A stretch of 64,000 bases of DNA from Aquiflexum gelatinilyticum (GTDB taxonomy: Bacteria; Bacteroidota; Bacteroidia; Cytophagales; Cyclobacteriaceae). The stretch lies in contig NZ_JANSUY010000005.1 in the NCBI RefSeq assembly GCF_024741135.1, positions 124,001 to 188,000 on the forward strand, in the 5' to 3' direction. Position 1 is the stretch's first letter. Each line of letters begins with the position of its first letter. Made by a program: the position numbers and the translations under genes. The notes under the pieces were generated by a model. It worked only from the letters and a program-made list of their open reading frames with translations, had not been told where the DNA came from and ran no database searches. Shown here one piece after another: positions 27,566 through 35,312 of this stretch.

Positions 27566-28723
27566 TTAATATTTCTCGTCATTAAAATTGTCACATATTA
27601 GTTTTATGAAGGTCTTTGCCCTCTCTTTGGCTTTTCCACTTTCTATGTCAATCCAAAATTGCTCGCTATTTTCTATATTTTTATAGAAGAATTGCCACAT
27701 TGGCCACCAGCCAGAAACAAAGAATTTTTCTCTTAATTCATTTTCTAATTGGGTTTCTATTTCAGGAAATCGTGTTTTATTGTTGTCGTGTTGGAGCCTG
27801 ATTAAACCAAATAAAAGTCCTCCTTTTTCATAGTTAAATATTATTCTGTTGTTTGTCCATTTACTTGGTCTTAGTTTTAGGCCTTTCACTTCTAAATTTA
27901 ACTCTTGGCCAATTTCAAATATCTGTTCTTCAAATTTATGTTTAAGTTGTCGCTTAACTTCTTGCAGTGAATTAGACACTAAAAATGCTATTTCTAAATT
28001 CTGAACGTTTTCATTTATCAAATCAACTACTACTTCCTGAGTATTAATGTTTTTCTCTCCCATATACATTCTTCTTAGCTTTTTTTCAAAGTCATTTATA
28101 AAAGATTTTACTCTATTGTTTTGTGTTAAATTTCCAAATTCATTCAGACACTCAATCATTTGCTCTTCATATGATAGAATTTTTAGCCTGCTTTCATTAA
28201 TATAATTTTCTCTTTCTTCTGCACTTATACTTTCATTTGAAACTGTTTTGTCTTGTGGGCTTAAGTAAATTAAACAGTAATTATTTTTAGTTTGGGATGC
28301 TAAAAAGTCCAAATAATCAGCAATCTGATTTTGTTGGTCTGCTGTACCAACATAGATTTTATTTTCAATTGCAATTACTTGTTCAAAATTGTTTTTATTG
28401 ATAATTATATCAATTCTTCTTCCTTTGTCAATCCTGTATTCACACTGTACGGTTACTTTATCATTTTCATTGAATTGAAAAAAATCAAGTTCAAACTTTT
28501 TAATAAAGTGTCTTAAATAAACATAACCATGTTCGTGTGTTTCAATAGGATTTAAAAAAAATGAAATTATAGCAGAAACTTTGTTTTCGTCTATCCACCA
28601 AAAGTCAAATGAATTAAAATTTGGAGCGATTTCCTTTCCATAATAATTCTTTAATTGTTCTGTTAGTTTTATTTTTGTTTCAACATTTGAAAAGAAGTTT
28701 TTTATGTATAGTTCGCTTGTCAT
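27566..28723 (-). CDS. PD-(D/E)XK nuclease-family protein
   Basis: 385 residues, soluble. The N-terminal third contains a PD-(D/E)XK core of the PDDEXK_4 type: VSAIISFFLNP then HGYVYLRHFI, then the catalytic strand pair GRRIDIII (Asp105) and VIAIENKIYVG (Glu120-x-Lys122), followed by a DQQNQIADYLDFL helix with conserved Gln and Tyr. The C-terminal half (LKLRPSKWTNNRIIFNYEKG, then SGWWPMWQFF) is typical of this family and of unknown role. Such proteins are frequent in defence islands and near mobile DNA. Whether it cuts DNA is inferred from the intact motif. Confidence 0.78.
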   Translation of the reverse strand: MTSELYIKNFFSNVETKIKLTEQLKNYYGKEIAPNFNSFDFWWIDENKVSAIISFFLNPIETHEHGYVYLRHFIKKFELDFFQFNENDKVTVQCEYRIDKGRRIDIIINKNNFEQVIAIENKIYVGTADQQNQIADYLDFLASQTKNNYCLIYLSPQDKTVSNESISAEERENYINESRLKILSYEEQMIECLNEFGNLTQNNRVKSFINDFEKKLRRMYMGEKNINTQEVVVDLINENVQNLEIAFLVSNSLQEVKRQLKHKFEEQIFEIGQELNLEVKGLKLRPSKWTNNRIIFNYEKGGLLFGLIRLQHDNNKTRFPEIETQLENELREKFFVSGWWPMWQFFYKNIENSEQFWIDIESGKAKERAKTFIKLICDNFNDEKY

Positions 28724-28769
28724 TGATTTTCTGTTTTTAACTTCTGACTAACTTACACTTTCTCACCTT
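28724..28769. other. junction upstream of the nuclease gene
   Basis: Short AT-rich stretch with CTGACTAACTTACAC, one of several TAAC-containing boxes just upstream of island genes (compare 27273-27281, 31802 and 32695). Nothing else is seen. Confidence 0.3.
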
Positions 28770-28990
28770 ATAAAGAAAAGCATTTCAGTCACGTATGATT
28801 TCAATAATTAATTGGATAACCCTACCCCATCAAACTTACCTTTTCTTTGACAAACAAAAAATCCCGTGATCGGGGTATTTTTTAATAGAGAAAGAAAAAA
28901 AATGGATTTTCAAAAATATAAGGGTGGAATTGCATGCCGATAGCTATTGACATCCATCATGTCCAAGGAAAAAGCCTTATAGCCTACTCC
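28770..28990. repeat. island repeat copy B
   Basis: The hairpin end is degenerate, but CAAACTTACCTTTTCTTTGA, the terminator ATCCCG-TGAT-CGGGGT plus T6 (28861-28882), ATGGATTTTCAAAAATATAA and GGTGGAATTGCATGCCGATA are intact. It leads straight into 21-bp array 2. Confidence 0.75.
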
Positions 28991-29032
28991 AATACCTTAC
29001 AGGCCTGTCCAAAAATATCACCTCACCCACTT

Positions 29033-29284
29033 CGGAGAACCATCGTGTCGCCTAAAAGCTGACAGCGAGAACCAAAAAGGTGAGACGGGTCACTTCCGAG
29101 GCGAGAGCGAGGAGCAAAAAGGTGACACGGGTTACCAAAATGGTGAGACGAGTCACCAAAAAGGTGACAGCGAGGTGCAAAAAGATAAGACGGGTTACCT
29201 AAAAGGCGAGACGTGTCACCTCCGAGGCGACCCGTGTCAGCAAAAAGGCGACCCGTGTCAGTAAAAAGGTGACTTGGGTAGGTA
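29033..29284. repeat. 21-bp tandem repeat array 2 (12 units)
   Basis: Twelve contiguous 21-base units. The consensus is about AAAAAGGTGAGACGGGTCACC: five A then a 16-base dyad GGTGAC-ACGG-GTCACC. Three units have TCCGAGG or TCGGAGA in place of the A tract. The architecture equals array 1 but the dyad arms differ (GGTGAC against GGTTCA) while pairing is largely kept. The period continues in register into the following hairpin. Confidence 0.85.
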
Positions 29285-29347
29285 ATGAAGTGGAGGGGGG
29301 TACTTCGGAAGTACCCCCCTCCACTTGGGAAGTACCCCCTTTGGGCA
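29285..29347. repeat. array-end hairpin, copy 2 (17-bp perfect stem)
   Basis: AGTGGAGGGGGGTACTT (29289-29305) and AAGTACCCCCCTCCACT (29310-29326 region) are exact complements around a short CGG loop, followed by a further GGGAAGTACCCCC segment. The two halves occupy successive 21-base periods in register with array 2. Confidence 0.8.
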
Positions 29348-29560
29348 AAATACTCCTACCTCCCGGTTCTCGAGAAAGGTATTTCTTGGCTTGGGAAGAA
29401 TTCAGGATTTTTTATCAGCGATCAGCTGCCAAGGGTTGAACTTCTCGGAATTGGAATTACAAATTCCAAAGAATAAAAGGGTGGAATTACAAATCTCACC
29501 CAGTCTAATTTCAATTGTCTAAACTACACCCAAAGGAGAATGGTAAGTTTGAAGATTGAA
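29348..29560. repeat. repeat-derived sequence right of array 2
   Basis: Holds ATACTCCTACCTC, shared with the right flank of array 1, then GGAATTACAAATTCC (an inverted repeat also at about 23981-23997), GGTGGAATTACAAATCTCACC and TTTCAATTGTCTAAACTACA, the right module of the island repeat. It is a scrambled mixture of the same building blocks as around array 1. Confidence 0.65.
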
Positions 29561-29745
29561 AAAGATAGGGAAAGGAATTACAGATTCTGAAAAAATAAAG
29601 ATTATTATGTAAAAAAGTACGCGATTACGAAGCACTAAACTTTCGGTAAAGCAACAATTTTGATACGTGCCAAAAGCCTTGATTTTACTACTAATTAGCC
29701 TATTTTTTATTTACATTTTTGTGGGTTCGTGTTATTTAAAATACC
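29561..29745. other. attC-like or degenerate junction segment
   Basis: GATTACGAAGCACTAAACTT and TTGATACGTGCCAAAAGCC resemble GATTTCGAAGCCCTAAACTG and TTGATACGAAGCACAAAAC at about 26013-26075. It is a second dispersed family in the island, always between genes, and possibly a recombination site. No coding frame. Confidence 0.35.
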
Positions 29746-30387
29746 TTATGCATGAAAAGAAATTGTATAAATAATACAAAAAGTAATAAAGCCTAAGTAA
29801 GTAACGGGATGAAATTTCTTATTAATTGTCCAGTCATAAATAAAAAGTGAAATAAAAAAAGCAGACCATGTCCCAAAAATGGCAATGTCCCAACTTAGGT
29901 CTGAAATGAGGAGTGAATCAAGATTTGTACGTGCAATTGACCTGCTCAAAATTGGTCCTAACATAAAAAAGGATGCAACAAGTATAAGCCTTTTATGATA
30001 GGGCAGCCTTTTTCTTTTCAAATATGCCAAGGTCACCAATATTGCAAAACCAAATATTAAAAATCTATTTGCCTTAACCATTGGCTCCATGTTATTCCAA
30101 CCATTGAAAATAACAACAAATATGTATACTGTAGTAATGAATACACCGATAGCGGCTATTAAACCGGCGACCCCAAAACTGATGTGAGCTTTATGATTCC
30201 CTTTTTTTATAAAGTTGGTTTGTATGACAAGCATAATAAACCAGGCAAAACAAAATAAGCCGTGAATAATAAATTTTGGGTCACTGTTACTTTTCTGACC
30301 AACATCAGTTATCAAATTGTCTGAGAAAGCTAGTATGGACAAACCAAGGAGTATGCTACTTACAATCAAAAAATAATATTTTTTCAT
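29746..30387 (-). CDS. hypothetical multi-pass membrane protein
   Basis: 213 residues with about six membrane helices: 3-22, 41-59, 69-92, 105-122, 130-150 and a C-terminal pair around 165-210. The segment HGLFCFAWFIMLVIQTNFIK followed by KGNHKAHISFGVAGLIAA, with conserved His residues near two helices, recalls a family of small uncharacterised membrane proteins with a cytochrome b561-like helix bundle. I do not assign a function. It is an island gene flanked by repeat copies on both sides. Confidence 0.7.
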   Translation of the reverse strand: MKKYYFLIVSSILLGLSILAFSDNLITDVGQKSNSDPKFIIHGLFCFAWFIMLVIQTNFIKKGNHKAHISFGVAGLIAAIGVFITTVYIFVVIFNGWNNMEPMVKANRFLIFGFAILVTLAYLKRKRLPYHKRLILVASFFMLGPILSRSIARTNLDSLLISDLSWDIAIFGTWSAFFISLFIYDWTINKKFHPVTYLGFITFCIIYTISFHA

Positions 30388-30427
30388 ATGATATACAACG
30401 TGTTATTTATATTGAGAATGACGCACA

Positions 30428-30672
30428 ATATTTTGCTTTATTCTAATATAGGAGAAAGTATCCATATAGCATACTTTCCCTAATATTGTGGAAATAACTC
30501 CTATATCCAACTTACCTTTCCTTTGACAAACAAAAAATCCCGTGATCGGGGTATTTTTAATAATGAAAGAAAAAAAATGGATTTCCAAAAATATCAGGGT
30601 GGAATTGCATGCCGATAGCTGTAGACACCCACCCAGTCCAGTTTCAATTTTCTAAACGACACTCAAAGGGGG
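30428..30672. repeat. island repeat copy C (complete, covarying hairpin)
   Basis: Full-length copy of about 245 bases. The hairpin GAAAGTAT-ccatatagc-ATACTTTC differs from the GAAAGCAT/ATGCTTTC of copy D by a paired change that keeps the stem. Then come the terminator ATCCCG-TGAT-CGGGGT (30537-30557), GGTGGAATTGCATGCCGATA and CCAGTTTCAATTTTCTAAAC, ending two bases before the stop of the next gene. Confidence 0.82.
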
Positions 30673-30673
30673 T

Positions 30674-31786
30674 TTATATTATTTCATTTATGCTATTGTC
30701 CTTCTGTAGTATATTTTCATTTGATTCATACAATGAGGATGCGGCCTTGTTAATTTTATCGACCGACACTTTTTTCCATTGATTAATATCTGAGTTGAAC
30801 TCGGAATTGAATATCAATTTCGACATATTTTGAATCAAAATATAGTTTGCGTACGGATGAGCATTATCCCTGTCAGCTTTATTCGCTCCGGACACAAATT
30901 CTGAGATTCGGTCATAAATAGTTTCTTCGGTACAATACATCAATTCAATAACCTTAGACCTATATTCCAAATCAGTAGCACTTAAGTTTGGGTAATTATA
31001 TAAATCAGTAAAATGTAAACTTTCATGTTTTAAATAAGAAACTTTAAATTTCTCTGAATTTAAATCATAAGTGCTTTTGTTACAGTAAAGCTTTGTAGAA
31101 TCTTTTGTAGCCCATCCACCAACTTGAGAATCGCCAAATGTTGCAAATTCGTCATAGCCGTTTATATGATAGCTTTCTATAAATACAACAGTAGTTTTGA
31201 TAGTTTCTTTTGGCAAAATCACATCATACTTTTCTGTACTTTCTTTATTCCAAATAAATAACTCTTGAAAACCATTTCGAAAGTTAAAATTTACTTTAAA
31301 TCCTTCTTTCTCAATTATTTTTTTCAACACAGAGTCATCTTTAATATTCTTTAGTAAGCTATCTTTTGGAAGTCTTGTTAGATTGTTGGAAAGTACATAG
31401 TCAGCGATGTTATTATAAAGTGTGGAGTCTGTTATGCTTTCTGGCACGGGTTTCATCAGTTCCACTCGCCAATATTCACGGTAAATGTTGGAAATGTCGT
31501 TTACTATTTTGTTTCCCGAGGTATTTTCAAACACTTCTTCTTTTGAAACAAAACGAGCATACATTTTTTTCTTCCATCTTTGATAAATAAAATTCACTAT
31601 CGGATTGGAGAAACTTTTTATTTCTTCCATTTTGAAAAAAGCAGTGCTGACATCTCCAACACCTGCTGATGATACGATTTCTCTAAAACTTTGTCTATCG
31701 TCGCCAAAATTGTGTCTTCCATAAAAAAATAGAGCAACCAATATTGAGATGCTAATAAGTAAAATGTTTCTTGTTTTTTTCTTCAT
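30674..31786 (-). CDS. membrane-anchored protein with HExxH motif, putative metallopeptidase
   Basis: 370 residues from the ATG at 31786 (MKKKTRNILLISISILVALF), a signal anchor; an ATG at 31834 in frame would translate the intergenic junction. The rest should be extracytoplasmic. Residues 254-258 read HESLH within YLKHESLHFTDLYNYP, with Glu274 sixteen residues downstream as a possible third zinc ligand, the arrangement of gluzincin-type peptidases. No named family was recognised. It is flanked by repeat copy C on its 3' side. Peptidase activity is inference from the motif alone, and HExxH can occur by chance. Confidence 0.55.
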   Translation of the reverse strand: MKKKTRNILLISISILVALFFYGRHNFGDDRQSFREIVSSAGVGDVSTAFFKMEEIKSFSNPIVNFIYQRWKKKMYARFVSKEEVFENTSGNKIVNDISNIYREYWRVELMKPVPESITDSTLYNNIADYVLSNNLTRLPKDSLLKNIKDDSVLKKIIEKEGFKVNFNFRNGFQELFIWNKESTEKYDVILPKETIKTTVVFIESYHINGYDEFATFGDSQVGGWATKDSTKLYCNKSTYDLNSEKFKVSYLKHESLHFTDLYNYPNLSATDLEYRSKVIELMYCTEETIYDRISEFVSGANKADRDNAHPYANYILIQNMSKLIFNSEFNSDINQWKKVSVDKINKAASSLYESNENILQKDNSINEII

Positions 31787-31891
31787 TTGGTTTTGATTGT
31801 GGCTAACGGGACTCAGCTTGGAGTTGGCGGACATTCGAAGCAGTTTCCTTCAAGCTTTCTCCTGACTTCCAAAAGATACTGATTTTCATAT
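31787..31891. other. junction with attC-like half-sites
   Basis: The minus strand carries TCCGCCAACTCCAAGCTGAG and CCCGTTAGCC close to the upstream end of the HExxH gene. The pair of GTTAGC/CCAAC boxes around a short insert resembles cassette recombination sites, but no integrase is in the window and the full fold was not established. Confidence 0.3.
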
Positions 31892-32671
31892 TTATTCAGT
31901 TTTGCCTGCTGTATCCAAGGTTACTTTATGCATAGGCATTCCTTGGGGGTAATCAATGATTAAATATTTTAAATTCAATTCACCACTAAGTAGATTTACT
32001 GTTTTTTCTCCAATACCTAAATAGTTTTTCACTTTCTGTTTGGGCAAATTTCCAAAGGGATTTTCAGTCAATTCATTAAAATCACTTTTATAGGCTGACT
32101 CTTCAAGAGATCCACTAATTAATTCCACTATTTTTCCTGAATTAAGAACTATTGAGATTGTATTTAACCATTTCCAATTATCAAATTGTCCCCTTGACAT
32201 CCAACCATTAAATGTGTACTCATAAAAGTGATGATATTCAAGTAGTAAAAATTTCACATCATTTATCTCAATCTTTCTTTTAAATAAAAATGAATGAAAT
32301 TTTAAGATTTCACTTGACTTATTAATTGTTAGGAATTTTCTTCTTCCTTTAAATACCTCTATCTCTTTGCTCGATATATCAATATCAAATTCAACAAATT
32401 TTGTTCGGAAAGGGAAATCCATCTTGGTAATCTTTGGCTCTTTAGTCCTCCCTTCAGAAATTATATTGTCTCGGAAAGCCTTTAATTTTAGTATTTTTTT
32501 AATTGATGATACTGAAAAATAGATTCCAATAATCATTAGAAAAACTAAAATGTCGAGAAACTCAAATCTAAATCTTTCTAACCCAAGTTTGTGACTAAAA
32601 TATAGTGTCATAAAAATTAGGACGGGAAAGAAAACAAATTGAATTCTGTTAATTAAAATCTTCCTTATCAT
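31892..32671 (-). CDS. hypothetical protein with two N-terminal membrane helices
   Basis: 259 residues. Two membrane segments (about 9-27 and 38-57) are followed by a soluble cytoplasmic-type domain. The domain begins EFDIDISSKEIEVFKGRRKF, a beta-rich stretch reminiscent of bacterial PH-like domains, and later has YHHFYEYTFNGWMSRGQFDN. No family was recognised with confidence. Codon use is AT-rich like other island genes. The gene lies between repeat copy D (5' side) and the HExxH gene's junction (3' side). Confidence 0.6.
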   Translation of the reverse strand: MIRKILINRIQFVFFPVLIFMTLYFSHKLGLERFRFEFLDILVFLMIIGIYFSVSSIKKILKLKAFRDNIISEGRTKEPKITKMDFPFRTKFVEFDIDISSKEIEVFKGRRKFLTINKSSEILKFHSFLFKRKIEINDVKFLLLEYHHFYEYTFNGWMSRGQFDNWKWLNTISIVLNSGKIVELISGSLEESAYKSDFNELTENPFGNLPKQKVKNYLGIGEKTVNLLSGELNLKYLIIDYPQGMPMHKVTLDTAGKTE

Positions 32672-33031
32672 GTGGGTGTAGGTTCATTTGCTTACGCATA
32701 ACGTTTTGCTTTATCCCATAATTGGGGAAAGCATCCATATAGCATGCTTTCCCTAATATTGTGGAAATAACTCCAATATAAAACTTACCTTTTCTTTGAC
32801 AAACAAAAAACCCCTTGATCGGGGTGTTTTTTAATAAAGAAAAAGAATGGATTTCCAAAAATAAAAGGGTGGGATTACATGCCGATAGATTTCGGTACCC
32901 CCCTGTCCAGTTTCAATTGTCTACATTATAATCAAAGGGAGGGGTATTTTGCCTTAAGAATTGCCAATAAGCAAATTAGACAGTTTTTTTGTCGGGCTGC
33001 TTCTGAAAAAATTATTTGTCCAATCGTCGGT
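32672..33031. repeat. island repeat copy D (complete) and flanks
   Basis: The repeat spans about 32702-32946. It has the hairpin GGGAAAGCAT-ccatatagc-ATGCTTTCCC (10-bp arms), terminator CCCC-TTGATC-GGGG with T6 (32809-32833), GGTGGGATTACATGCCGATA and CAGTTTCAATTGTCTACATT. Just left of it is GCATAACGTTTTGC, one of the TAACG boxes near island gene starts. The remaining 85 bases before the next stop codon hold nothing recognisable. Confidence 0.82.
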
Positions 33032-33577
33032 TTATTGTTCTTTAAATTGTTCTTTCAATAGTCCAACAATGTAATTTGCTTCTGCGTCATCGACTCCAAG
33101 TCCAAACGAAAAGGTCTTGAGGCCATAGTCAAATTTTATTTTCCCAGGTCCAAGACCCCAAAATGCCATACGATTTCCGCTAAATAAATCATCATTACTT
33201 TTTTCTGTCCGGAAGTTTTTAATTGCTGAAATTTCCATTCTATTTTTCTTTCCTATTCCAAATACAGACTTTTCAAATAAAATTTCATTTCTGTCAGTTA
33301 TAAATTTTTCTTGACCAAAATACCCCCAAAGGAGCATAAAGGAAACCGCCAGTCCACCAACAGTCCAAGCTAAAAGCCAAAATGCCAAAAAGCCGCTTGC
33401 TCCTGAATTATCAATCCCTGAGTTAAACAAAAAATCAGAGGCTGATACAAAACCAAAAATCCACCCGCCCATCCATGCCGTCCCAAACAGCAATGAAAAC
33501 CAATTTTTCTTTGAAGGAATGATAATTTTTAGTCCTCCGAATGTTTTTTCAATTTTAGCTTTACCGTTGTTTGTCAT
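33032..33577 (-). CDS. hypothetical membrane protein
   Basis: 181 residues with two or three hydrophobic segments (about 27-48, 62-88) between a short N-terminus (KIEKTFGGLKIIIPSKKNWF) and a beta-rich C-terminal domain (FITDRNEILFEKSVFGIGKK). The pattern of IPSKKNW, helices, then a domain starting with a strand-rich repeat suggests a membrane-anchored PH-like fold, but I do not name a family. The stop of the downstream repeat and the start of the lipoprotein gene lie close, so this gene and 33641-34243 (64-base gap, same strand, no repeat between) probably form one cassette. Confidence 0.62.
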   Translation of the reverse strand: MTNNGKAKIEKTFGGLKIIIPSKKNWFSLLFGTAWMGGWIFGFVSASDFLFNSGIDNSGASGFLAFWLLAWTVGGLAVSFMLLWGYFGQEKFITDRNEILFEKSVFGIGKKNRMEISAIKNFRTEKSNDDLFSGNRMAFWGLGPGKIKFDYGLKTFSFGLGVDDAEANYIVGLLKEQFKEQ

Positions 33578-33640
33578 TGATCCGTGCTTTTTTGTCTGGT
33601 TCTCAAATACTTTCTATTTTAATTATTTCAATCATTCATT

Positions 33641-34243
33641 TTATCCCAAAACAATAAGCATTTTATTCAATTGCTCTATCCTTGTTTTTTTGTATTCTCC
33701 ATCCCATGAGTCTATCAGGATAGGTAAAAGTTCTCGCTTAAGGGCAGTTTTTGTTAACAATTTAATGTCCTCATCAATTTTACCTTCCAAGACAAACTGT
33801 CCAAAGCCTATTGCAATGATGGCATCGTCTTGTCCCTTTAAAGTCCTAGCTCCGATTTCATTGGATGAAATGTAAATTTTAAGGATTTCTTCGTCCAATT
33901 CATTAAAGTCAAATGGCTTGTAACCCCATTCATCAATAAGGTCTGAAAGAAATACCGTTGGGCTTGACGTTTCGTTTGATTCCCTCCAATCTAAGAAACC
34001 ATAAAAAGCATCCGAACCGTCATCGCTTCCAAATGGGCCTGATTCTTCAATAGGACTCCAATAAAATGGTTCGTTCAATAAGACTTTTGCTTTTGGATGT
34101 GCCTTTTCGGGTGAAAGTTCAAAATTTTCCATGATTTGTTTCTTATTATCAGATGATTGAGAACTATTACCGGATTGTCCGTTGCAGGCTCCAAGATGTG
34201 AAAGGCCCATAATCAAAAACATCAGTGTTTTTTGTATTTTCAT
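33641..34243 (-). CDS. hypothetical lipoprotein
   Basis: 200 residues from the ATG at 34243 (MKIQKTLMFLIMGLSHLGAC), a lipoprotein signal with lipobox LGAC. An ATG at 34270 in frame would place nine residues ahead of the signal and is less likely. The mature protein is acidic, with GFLDWRESNETSSPTVFLSD and WGYKPFDFNELDEEILKIYI segments. No domain was recognised. It is probably anchored in the outer or inner membrane facing the periplasm. Its 64-base gap to 33032-33577 without an intervening repeat suggests joint transfer. Confidence 0.65.
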   Translation of the reverse strand: MKIQKTLMFLIMGLSHLGACNGQSGNSSQSSDNKKQIMENFELSPEKAHPKAKVLLNEPFYWSPIEESGPFGSDDGSDAFYGFLDWRESNETSSPTVFLSDLIDEWGYKPFDFNELDEEILKIYISSNEIGARTLKGQDDAIIAIGFGQFVLEGKIDEDIKLLTKTALKRELLPILIDSWDGEYKKTRIEQLNKMLIVLG

Positions 34244-34259
34244 AAAATCAGGTTTAGTA

Positions 34260-34500
34260 TCCTTCTCCAATCATAAAGGAAAGCATCCATATAGCATGCT
34301 TACTCTAGTTTTGTGGAAATAACTCTAATCTCAAACTTACCTTTTCTTTGACAAACAAAAAATCCCGTGATCGGGGTATTTTTTTATAGAGGAAGAAAAA
34401 GAATGGATTTTCAAAAATATAAGGATGGAATTGCATGCCGATAGCTTTCGGCACAATACAGTCCAAGATCAGCCGTATAGACTACTCCCAAGCGAGGTAA
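34260..34500. repeat. island repeat copy E
   Basis: Left hairpin GGAAAGCAT-ccatatagc-ATGCTTAC with a damaged arm, terminator ATCCCG-TGAT-CGGGGT plus T7 (34361-34386), ATGGATTTTCAAAAATATAA, and GGAATTGCATGCCGATAGCT with a nearly perfect palindrome. It lies between the lipoprotein gene start and the HEAT-like gene stop. Confidence 0.8.
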
Positions 34501-34527
34501 AAAATTGTTACCTACCACATTTCTTTA

Positions 34528-35127
34528 TCATTGAAACTTTAAATTATTAAGAAACTTTGATCTTAATCTATCTGTCCAGGATAATTTATCATTTTGTTCA
34601 TCTAGAACTCCAATATCTTTCAAATTTAGATACGTCCAATATCTAATCCTCCAGTTTTCATCTTTTAGAAGCTTTTTCATTTTATTTATTGTCAGCATAT
34701 CATCGTCTTTAACAAAATCTGGTAATAGATCCAGAGCACAAAATCGAAAAGTAGAATTTTCATTATCCAACTGTGTTGCTAAAATTTCTACAATTCTGTC
34801 CCGATGTTTAAATTTATTCGGATCAATAAATGTAAATTCTTGAAGATGATTAAGAATGCTATACGGAGTATTTGATTGTTTGGCAGTTTCAAATAGACGC
34901 TCAATCTCAGTTATAAAAAAGTCCGCCCAGTTATCCAAATCCTTCGATAGAGCTTCATAAATAATGGGCAGGTTATTAAGTCTATTGAATTTTTCATTTT
35001 GAATTGCATTTATAAATTTTTTTGGGTTATCGTTAGCAAGATTCAAAATTGAAATCAAAGTTTCTTGTTTTTCATGATCATTAAGGTCGTAGAACTTTTC
35101 AAGTTTGTTTATCAAATTATTATCCAT
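34528..35127 (-). CDS. HEAT-like repeat protein
   Basis: 199 residues, all-helical and soluble. Two stretches match HEAT-type repeats: DRIVEILATQLDNENSTFRF continuing to CALDLLPDF, and TINKMKKLLKDENWRIRYWT continuing to YLNLKDIG. The upstream part (ETLISILNLANDNPKKFINA) is also built of helix pairs. Such proteins are protein-binding scaffolds, and no catalytic motif is visible. It is an island gene with repeat copy E on its 3' side and copy F on its 5' side. Confidence 0.68.
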   Translation of the reverse strand: MDNNLINKLEKFYDLNDHEKQETLISILNLANDNPKKFINAIQNEKFNRLNNLPIIYEALSKDLDNWADFFITEIERLFETAKQSNTPYSILNHLQEFTFIDPNKFKHRDRIVEILATQLDNENSTFRFCALDLLPDFVKDDDMLTINKMKKLLKDENWRIRYWTYLNLKDIGVLDEQNDKLSWTDRLRSKFLNNLKFQ

Positions 35128-35169
35128 TTTTTATTATTTGGCTTTTAGTAAGTTTCTTTCTTCAGGAAT

Positions 35170-35290
35170 AAAGTAAAGCATTTTAAAATAGACTGATTTC
35201 CCAAATATTATTGAAATAACCACAATTTCAAACTTACCTTTTCTTTGACAAACAAAAAACCCCGTGATCGGGGTATTTTTACAAATGGAA
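35170..35290. repeat. island repeat copy F (partial)
   Basis: Degenerate left end, intact CAAACTTACCTTTTCTTTGA and terminator CCCCG-TGAT-CGGGG with T5 (35258-35280). The right module is missing and, as in copy A, is replaced by the GGCGACCATTTGCGAAA-type sequence. Confidence 0.7.
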
Positions 35291-35312
35291 GAATAGATTT
35301 TTTGGGATGTAA

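Noticed and set aside
24096..29284. CRISPR array
   Set aside because: The 21-base units are contiguous with no unique spacers, units are degenerate, and no cas genes are present.
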